In this document: positions 13,100-17,886 of the stretch, piece by piece
Numbering within the stretch: the stretch's first letter is position 1
Layout: every line of letters starts with the position of its first letter
Source: Tannerella sp.
Lineage (GTDB): Bacteria; Bacteroidota; Bacteroidia; Bacteroidales; Tannerellaceae
NCBI GenBank assembly: GCA_031272655.1
Contig: JAISTJ010000009.1
Span: 1-17,886, forward strand
DNA length: 17,886 bases
Direction: 5' to 3'
Notes under the pieces: generated by a model
The model's database searches: none
What the model saw: only the letters and a program-made list of their open reading frames with translations
What the model was told of the DNA's origin: nothing
Made by a program: the position numbers and the translations under genes

Positions 13100-14140
13100 A
13101 TGAAACAGACTGTAATTTTTTTATCGGCTATGATGATTTTGGCAGGGCTAAATTCCTGTAACCAAGGCATTTCCGTAGTACGGGCATCCGGTCTGGCATA
13201 CGAAGTGTGTGTGGTCATGGAACAGTCCCTCTGGGACAACGAACTTGGTGAAACGGTCATGGAAGAGCTTACTTCACCGGTACCTTACCTGTTGCAGGAT
13301 GAGCCGTCAATGAGGGTTACGCGCGTTACCCCCGACCAGTTTGACGGATTGTTGAAATATATGCGTAACATTCTTATTATCAACGTTGATAATAACAAAT
13401 ACACAAAAGTTTCGATGCACAGCGAACATGATAAATGGGCTGATGGTCAGACAGTTGTGTATATCAATTCGCCGAGTGAGTTGATGCTTGACGGGTATCT
13501 TACTGAAAACGAACGCATGCTTGTCAATTATTTCAATAACGAAGAAATGAAGCGGGCGAGCGCCTATTTGTTGCGGTCGTACAGCCCGTTAGTGATGGAC
13601 AAGGTGAAAGATAAATTCGGCATCTCGCTGAACGCGCCGAATGACATCACATTATTCAAGGAAGGCGACGACTGCCTGTGGTTTTCAAACGACGCCGCGC
13701 TTGGACGCTGCGACCTGCTTGTTTACAGCTTCCCGTTCACTGACAAGAATACCTTCACTCTCGACTATCTTGTAGCCAAGCGCGACAGCGTTGCTAAGAA
13801 GCTTGTACCCGGCTCATTTGCAGGCTCTTACATGGCGACCGAGAAGCGGGTAGTAGATTTTTTCCCTTCAACGCTCAACAACAAGTATTGCGGCATCCTG
13901 CGCGGATGGTGGAAGATGGAAGGCGGCGACATGATGGGCGGACCGTTTGTCAGTTACGCGCGTGTGGACGAGGCTAACAAGCGGGTAATAGTAACGGAAG
14001 GGTTTGTGTATGAGCCAAATAAAGAGAAACGCAAGTATATCCGCCGTCTCGAAGCGGCGTTGCGGACTGCGTTGCTGCCTGACGAGCTGTCGGCCGCTCC
14101 TGCAAGCCCGACCGCTGTAATCCCGAACTTAAAAGAATAA
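13100..14140 (+). CDS. DUF4837-family lipoprotein
   Basis: A 346-residue protein resembling the DUF4837 family of Bacteroidota, function unknown. The N-terminus MKQTVIFLSAMMILAGLNSC is a lipoprotein signal with the likely lipidated Cys20 (LNSC), so the protein should be anchored in a membrane facing the periplasm. Recognisable blocks are YEVCVVMEQSLWDNELGE, QDEPSMRVTRV, the RNILIINVD strand, a central DCLWFSND segment, and GSYMATEKRVVDFFPS with ILRGWWKMEGGDMMGGPFVSYA. The last motif is the best-conserved part of the family as I remember it. Only 9 bases separate it from pdxA, so they are surely co-transcribed. In related Bacteroides I recall rlmN, this gene and pdxA in series; here a toxin-antitoxin pair lies between rlmN and it. 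Confidence 0.82.
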   Translation: MKQTVIFLSAMMILAGLNSCNQGISVVRASGLAYEVCVVMEQSLWDNELGETVMEELTSPVPYLLQDEPSMRVTRVTPDQFDGLLKYMRNILIINVDNNKYTKVSMHSEHDKWADGQTVVYINSPSELMLDGYLTENERMLVNYFNNEEMKRASAYLLRSYSPLVMDKVKDKFGISLNAPNDITLFKEGDDCLWFSNDAALGRCDLLVYSFPFTDKNTFTLDYLVAKRDSVAKKLVPGSFAGSYMATEKRVVDFFPSTLNNKYCGILRGWWKMEGGDMMGGPFVSYARVDEANKRVIVTEGFVYEPNKEKRKYIRRLEAALRTALLPDELSAAPASPTAVIPNLKE

Positions 14141-14149
14141 TTAAATATA

Positions 14150-15253
14150 ATGGAAGAAAAACTGATAAAAATTGGCATAACGCAGGGCGACTGCAACGGA
14201 ATAGGCTATGAGATAATACTTAAAACCTTCTCCGACAGCCGGATGTTTGAACTTTGTACACCGGTTTTGTACGGCTCGACGAAAATCACTTCTTACTACA
14301 ACAAAATACTTGAATCGGCCGAATGTGAACCTGTCCCGACACATCTTGTTGCGGATGCGCAAAGGGCTGTTAATGAGAAACTTAATGTTTATCGCTGTGT
14401 GGATGACAATCTCATTGTGGAACCCGGCAAACTGTCTCCAGAAGCCGGAAAGGCAGCGTTTTTATCGCTTGAAGCTGCTGTGGCAGACCTGAAAAAAGGT
14501 TCTATAGACGGCATACTGACTGCGCCCATCAGCAAACATTCCATTCACAGTGAGGAATTTAACTTCCCCGGCCATACCGAATATCTTGAAAGTAAGTTTG
14601 GGGACAGTTCTCCGAAATCACTTATGGTATTGATAAACAGTATGTTACGTATAGCATTTGTTACGGGGCATATTCCATTGGGAGAAGTCAAAAAACATAT
14701 CACCAAGAAAGCTATTTTTGATAAGTTGCTGATTTTCAGTAGATCGTTACATCAGGATTTCGCTATTCCGCGTCCGCGGATAGCTGTATTGTCGCTTAAT
14801 CCTCATGCCGGTGATAAGGGGCTTATCGGCGACGAGGAGGCAACAATCATCAGTCCGGCTATTGAAGAGGCTTCCGGCAAGGGTGTGCTTGCGTTTGGGC
14901 CTTATGCCGCAGACGGTTTTTTCGGTTCGCGCACGTACCTTCAGTTTGACGGCATCCTTGCTATGTATCACGACCAAGGGCTTGCACCGTTCAAGGCGCT
15001 TGATATGGACGGCGGAGTGAACTTTACAGCTGGGCTGCCGGTGATAAGGACTTCGCCTGCGCATGGCACGGCTTTTGACATCGCCGGAAAAAATCTCGCT
15101 AACGAAAACTCTTTCCGTCAGGCGCTTTATACACTGATTGACATCAGCCGTAACCGCAAGTCATATCGTGAGGCGACCGCCAATCCGCTCACCAAACAGT
15201 ATTACGACCGTAGCGGCGACAGCGAAAAACTCGACCTCACCAAAGAAGAATAA
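14150..15253 (+). CDS. pdxA: 4-hydroxythreonine-4-phosphate dehydrogenase PdxA
   Basis: Oxidises 4-phosphohydroxy-L-threonine in the DXP-dependent route to pyridoxal 5'-phosphate; cytosolic, NAD- and metal-dependent. The 367-residue length is somewhat longer than the roughly 330 of E. coli PdxA, a common feature in Bacteroidota. The start GITQGDCNGIGYEI, substrate-binding GHTEYL (His142, Thr143) and metal-binding histidines His174 (TGHIPLGEV), His219 (SLNPHAGDKGLIGDEE) and His274 (YHDQGLAPFKAL) are present, as is TSPAHGTAFDIAGK. Its gene lies 9 bases after DUF4837 and 16 bases before the SDR-cytidylyltransferase fusion. PdxA paralogues with other substrates exist, but this one has every canonical motif. 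Confidence 0.95.
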   Translation: MEEKLIKIGITQGDCNGIGYEIILKTFSDSRMFELCTPVLYGSTKITSYYNKILESAECEPVPTHLVADAQRAVNEKLNVYRCVDDNLIVEPGKLSPEAGKAAFLSLEAAVADLKKGSIDGILTAPISKHSIHSEEFNFPGHTEYLESKFGDSSPKSLMVLINSMLRIAFVTGHIPLGEVKKHITKKAIFDKLLIFSRSLHQDFAIPRPRIAVLSLNPHAGDKGLIGDEEATIISPAIEEASGKGVLAFGPYAADGFFGSRTYLQFDGILAMYHDQGLAPFKALDMDGGVNFTAGLPVIRTSPAHGTAFDIAGKNLANENSFRQALYTLIDISRNRKSYREATANPLTKQYYDRSGDSEKLDLTKEE

Positions 15254-15269
15254 TTTGAAGAACAATAAT

Positions 15270-16421
15270 ATGAAAATCAAAGCATTAATTGTTGGCGGAA
15301 GCTCCGGTCTCGGTCTCGCTTTCGCCCACAAACTTCTGTCGCCGGCGTACGACTGCGAGCGGTTGTACGTTCTCGACCGCGTTGAGCCGCAAATAGCAGA
15401 CGAGCGCATCGTCTTCGTGCGGCATAACCTCCTTGCCGACGAGATGGAGGTCTTCGACCGCTTCAAGGATATTAACACGCTGATTATCACCGCCGGTTTC
15501 GGAAGGGTAGCGCCTTTTGACGAACTCCTTGATATAGAGATAGTTAACAGTTTTAAGGTGAACACCCTCGCAACTGTCAGAATAATAAAGCATTTCTACG
15601 AGCGGATGCGTTCGGCGGACGATTTCTATACATTAGTGATGGGAAGCGTCAGCGGCATGATGTCGTCGCCGCTCTTTGCCGTTTATGGCGCTACAAAAGC
15701 GGCTGTGGACATGTTCGCCGAGAGCGTTAATACCGAGCTTGAGTTGCTGCCTACAGCTAACCGCATCCTGAACGTCGCTCCCGGCTCGCTTAAAGGTACA
15801 AGTTTCAACGGCGGTAAAACTTCTTTAGAAACCCTTTCCGAGCTGACCGACACGCTGTTAGAACGCCTCTTCAAACGCGAGACGCTATATATTCCTCAGT
15901 ATGAGGAAGTTTACAAAAACGTCCTGCATAAATATCGCACCGACCCGCACCAATCGTCGGTGGACAGTTACAACTATAAACTCGCTTCGGGCAGAATCAA
16001 CCACCGCCCGCAGGTCAAAATAGGCTACCTGAGCGGCACTTTCGACCTCTTTCATATCGGGCACCTCAACCTGCTACGCCGCGCCAAAGATTACTGCGAC
16101 TACCTCGTCGTCGGCGTTCACGAGAGCGGCGCACGCAAGGGTAAAGAGACATTTATCCCGTTTGAAGAGCGTCTCGACATCGTCCGGAGCGTCCGCTACG
16201 TTGACCGCGTCATGAAGTCGTACCTTGAAGACGCCGACGCATGGCAGGAAGTGCAGTACGACTACCTCTTCGTAGGCAGCGACTACAAGGGCAGTGAGCG
16301 CTTCGCCCGCTACGAAGAGTTCTTCCGCGATAAAGACGTGAAAATCATCTACTTCCCCTACACGCAAGGCACCAGCAGTACGCAGATACGACGGGCGATA
16401 GAGGGAGGGGCGAAAAATTAA
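15270..16421 (+). CDS. SDR oxidoreductase-cytidylyltransferase fusion protein
   Basis: A 383-residue two-domain protein. Residues 1-240 are a short-chain dehydrogenase: cofactor motif GGSSGLG (9-15), TAGFG in place of NNAG, Ser126/Ser128, and Tyr139-x3-Lys143 in YGATK, so the domain looks catalytically intact. Residues about 250-383 are a TagD-like cytidylyltransferase (glycerol-3-phosphate or ethanolamine-phosphate type): GTFDLFHIGH with HxGH at 262-265, FIPFEERLDIVRSVRYVD, and TQGTSSTQIRRAI (from 365) as the RTxGxSTT equivalent. It may reduce a keto- or aldo-phosphate to a polyol phosphate and then make the CDP derivative. Haemophilus Bcs1 is a functional analogue with unrelated domain order. 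The ATG at 15270 is chosen because the SDR motif begins there; the stop codon lies in the first unit of a heptamer array. Confidence 0.85.
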   Translation: MKIKALIVGGSSGLGLAFAHKLLSPAYDCERLYVLDRVEPQIADERIVFVRHNLLADEMEVFDRFKDINTLIITAGFGRVAPFDELLDIEIVNSFKVNTLATVRIIKHFYERMRSADDFYTLVMGSVSGMMSSPLFAVYGATKAAVDMFAESVNTELELLPTANRILNVAPGSLKGTSFNGGKTSLETLSELTDTLLERLFKRETLYIPQYEEVYKNVLHKYRTDPHQSSVDSYNYKLASGRINHRPQVKIGYLSGTFDLFHIGHLNLLRRAKDYCDYLVVGVHESGARKGKETFIPFEERLDIVRSVRYVDRVMKSYLEDADAWQEVQYDYLFVGSDYKGSERFARYEEFFRDKDVKIIYFPYTQGTSSTQIRRAIEGGAKN

Positions 16422-16457
16422 GAATTAAGAATTAAGAATTAAGAATTAAGAATTAAG
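16416..16457. repeat. Six perfect AATTAAG heptamers at the fusion gene stop codon
   Basis: Six identical 7-bp units run from 16416 to 16457. The TAA of the upstream gene (16419-16421) is inside the first unit. Since 7 is not a multiple of 3, the array presents TAA in every frame on both strands. The same unit occurs at 105-118. Confidence 0.92.
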
Positions 16458-16469
16458 AGTTTGATGTTT

Positions 16470-16497
16470 TTTTATCTTTTATTTTTTATCTTTTATT
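16470..16497. repeat. T-rich heptamer array before the CDP-alcohol transferase gene
   Basis: Four 7-bp units alternate TTTTATC, TTTTATT, TTTTATC, TTTTATT and end seven bases before the ATG. They contain TATCTTTT, one base from the TAnnTTTG promoter element, with a TTTG at 16460-16463. Confidence 0.8.
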
Positions 16498-16504
16498 TTA
16501 CTGA

Positions 16505-17380
16505 ATGGATACAGAGTACGAGAAATCATTAAAGTCGTTAGAGACAGAGAATTACTGGGACAGGAACTACTTTCGCCCATTAGGTTTCCGCATCGCAAAG
16601 GCGTTGCGTAACACCGGCATTACCCCTAACGCCGTAACTATCATTTCAATCTTTATAGGTGCGGCAGCCGGACCGCTGTTCTATCCAGAGAATTTGGCGC
16701 TCAACGCATTAGGTGTAGCGTTGCTGTTCATAGCTAACATCTTAGACTGTGTTGACGGTCAGTTAGCCCGCCTTACCGGTATCAAGTCCGAGATAGGGCG
16801 CATCCTCGACGGTCTCGCCGGCGATATCTGGTTTGCCCTGATTTACACCTTCTTAGCCCTGCGCCTCAATAGGCAGTTCGACACGAACCTCTTCTTCATC
16901 CCCGCCGTTCTGTCCGCCCTCTCGCACCTCCTGCAAGCCAACATCACCGATTACTACAAGACAGTCCACCTCTTCTTCATCAATCGCGAGAAAGGCGCCG
17001 AGTTTCAAAACTGCGCAGAAGTGCGCCGCAAATACGCCGCCATGAAGCCCGGCATAGGTAAAGTCCTGTTTTACTTTTATTTATGGTACACAACACTGCA
17101 GGAAACCGTAACGCCAAAACTCCAAAAACTGCTTCAAACGCTAAAAGAGAAATACGGCGACGACATACCCGAAGACCTGCGCTTGAGCTTCCGCCGCAGC
17201 AGTTCGCGCCTCATGAAGCATTGCATTGATATGATGACCTTCAACTGGCGCTCGCTTGTCCTATATCTCTCGGTATTAACCGGTTACGTCTGGTTTGACT
17301 TCTTTTTTGAAATAATAATTCTAAACATAATACTCTGTATATCAATCTTTAAGCACGAAAAAATTTGCAAAAAGTTATGA
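16505..17380 (+). CDS. CDP-alcohol phosphatidyltransferase family protein
   Basis: A 291-residue integral membrane enzyme that would transfer a phospho-alcohol or phosphatidyl group from a CDP donor. The motif DxxDGxxAR is at 81-89 (DCVDGQLAR), followed by eight residues, Gly98 and Asp102. The last aspartate is at 107 where the consensus DGx2ARx8Gx3Dx3D expects it at 106 (Gly here). Several hydrophobic spans lie at about 40-80, 107-120, 130-145 and near the C-terminus (VLYLSVLTGYVWFDFFFEIIILNIILCISIF). It follows the fusion gene after an 83-base repeat-rich gap and its stop overlaps the ATG of the next gene (ATGA). The substrate is unknown; phosphatidylinositol-phosphate-like, phosphatidylglycerol-like or Kennedy-type chemistry are all possible. 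Confidence 0.88.
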   Translation: MDTEYEKSLKSLETENYWDRNYFRPLGFRIAKALRNTGITPNAVTIISIFIGAAAGPLFYPENLALNALGVALLFIANILDCVDGQLARLTGIKSEIGRILDGLAGDIWFALIYTFLALRLNRQFDTNLFFIPAVLSALSHLLQANITDYYKTVHLFFINREKGAEFQNCAEVRRKYAAMKPGIGKVLFYFYLWYTTLQETVTPKLQKLLQTLKEKYGDDIPEDLRLSFRRSSSRLMKHCIDMMTFNWRSLVLYLSVLTGYVWFDFFFEIIILNIILCISIFKHEKICKKL

Positions 17381-17886
17381 AACGAACGGTTTTGGAAATA
17401 GAAGATATTCAGCGACAGGCGCCAATACTAAACAACAGGCTTGGTCATTGGCTTTTAGAAAAGGTGTTCCCCCTGTTAGATATTGATAAGGTCAATCGTA
17501 TTCACGGCAATCACTGCGACTTGCGCGGCGCGGACTTCACGTCTGCTATGCTTGCCGATCCGCTGATGGATGTAAAATACAACGTCCATAACCCCGAAAT
17601 ACTGCAACAACTGCCGCAGGGCGCTTTCATCACGGTTTCAAACCATCCGATAGGCTCGCTCGACGGTATTATTCTGATAGACCTTTTCGCCCGCCTGAGA
17701 CCCGATTTCAAGGTGATGGTCAATAAGATACTCGCTCACATCACAGCTATGGGCGATAATTTCATTTCTATAACACATAGAACATCTGATAATAAGGAAG
17801 ATAACAGCAATGTAAACATCATTCGCTTAGCATTAAGTCATTTGAAAGAAGGTCATCCGCTCGGATTTTTTCCGGCAGGCTCTATG
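17377..17886 (+). CDS. Lysophospholipid acyltransferase family protein, N-terminal part
   Basis: The gene is open for 170 codons to the window edge. It contains the acyltransferase motif region TVSNHPIGSLDG (His-x5-Asp as in the hemolysin/OlsA-like subgroup, instead of the H-x4-D of PlsC) and, near the edge, LGFFPAGS, matching the FPxG block of motif III. The N-terminus (VLEIEDIQRQAPILNNRLG and VNRIHGNHCDLRGADFTSAML) resembles a Bacteroidota acyltransferase family, some of which serve aminolipid or phospholipid synthesis. Its ATG overlaps the stop of the preceding gene by four bases, indicating translational coupling and a shared pathway. The catalytic C-terminal half is outside the window. 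Confidence 0.82.
   Translation, partial: MKRTVLEIEDIQRQAPILNNRLGHWLLEKVFPLLDIDKVNRIHGNHCDLRGADFTSAMLADPLMDVKYNVHNPEILQQLPQGAFITVSNHPIGSLDGIILIDLFARLRPDFKVMVNKILAHITAMGDNFISITHRTSDNKEDNSNVNIIRLALSHLKEGHPLGFFPAGSM

Noticed and set aside
16505-17380. Assignment of the CDP-alcohol transferase as phosphatidylglycerophosphate synthase or inositol-phosphate synthase
   Set aside because: The sequence shows only the family motif, in a variant form; substrate choice cannot be read from it, so no gene symbol is given.

Overview
The window looks like chromosomal DNA from a member of the Bacteroidota, most likely order Bacteroidales. The supporting signs are Bacteroidota-type promoters (TTG about 19-20 nt upstream of TAnnTTTG), near absence of Shine-Dalgarno sequences, outer-membrane families typical of the group (DUF5020, an OmpA barrel, an NSPYSRYG-type barrel), lipoprotein DUF4837, and a HAD-hotdog fusion known from Bacteroides and Porphyromonas. 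No rRNA, tRNA, CRISPR array, insertion sequence or prophage gene was recognised. After start correction no gene-free stretch exceeds 300 bases.

Layout. (1) 1-1041: the tail of a GHMP-family sugar kinase and rmlA (dTDP-glucose synthesis), separated by a heptamer-repeat spacer. (2) 1140-2482: an OmpA-family barrel with its own promoter and terminator. (3) 2497-3729: a HAD phosphatase-hotdog thioesterase fusion, convergent with a minus-strand DUF5020 outer-membrane gene (3750-4532). (4) 4591-10891: an envelope cluster starting from a promoter divergent to DUF5020: coaX (TTG start), an outer-membrane barrel, a TPR protein, lptC and a PpiD/SurA-like peptidyl-prolyl isomerase, closed by a terminator. 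(5) 11152-12327: rlmN with a repeat-built N-terminal extension. (6) 12307-12943, minus strand: an MntA/HepT-type toxin-antitoxin pair that overlaps the 3' end of rlmN. (7) 13100-17886: a probable operon of a DUF4837 lipoprotein, pdxA, an SDR-cytidylyltransferase fusion, a CDP-alcohol phosphotransferase and the start of a lysophospholipid-type acyltransferase, running off the window.

The two most unusual aspects are these. First, the last three genes form a candidate lipid or polyol head-group pathway: an oxidoreductase fused to a TagD-like cytidylyltransferase, followed by a CDP-alcohol transferase whose last motif aspartate is displaced by one residue, then an acyltransferase translationally coupled to it. 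Second, a dispersed element (GGATTGCTTCG head plus 21-bp tandem units with core CGCAATGACGG) has entered two unrelated genes in opposite relative orientations. In both it encodes an in-frame seven-residue repeat close to the N-terminus. Separate 7-bp arrays sit exactly at the stop codons of two other genes.
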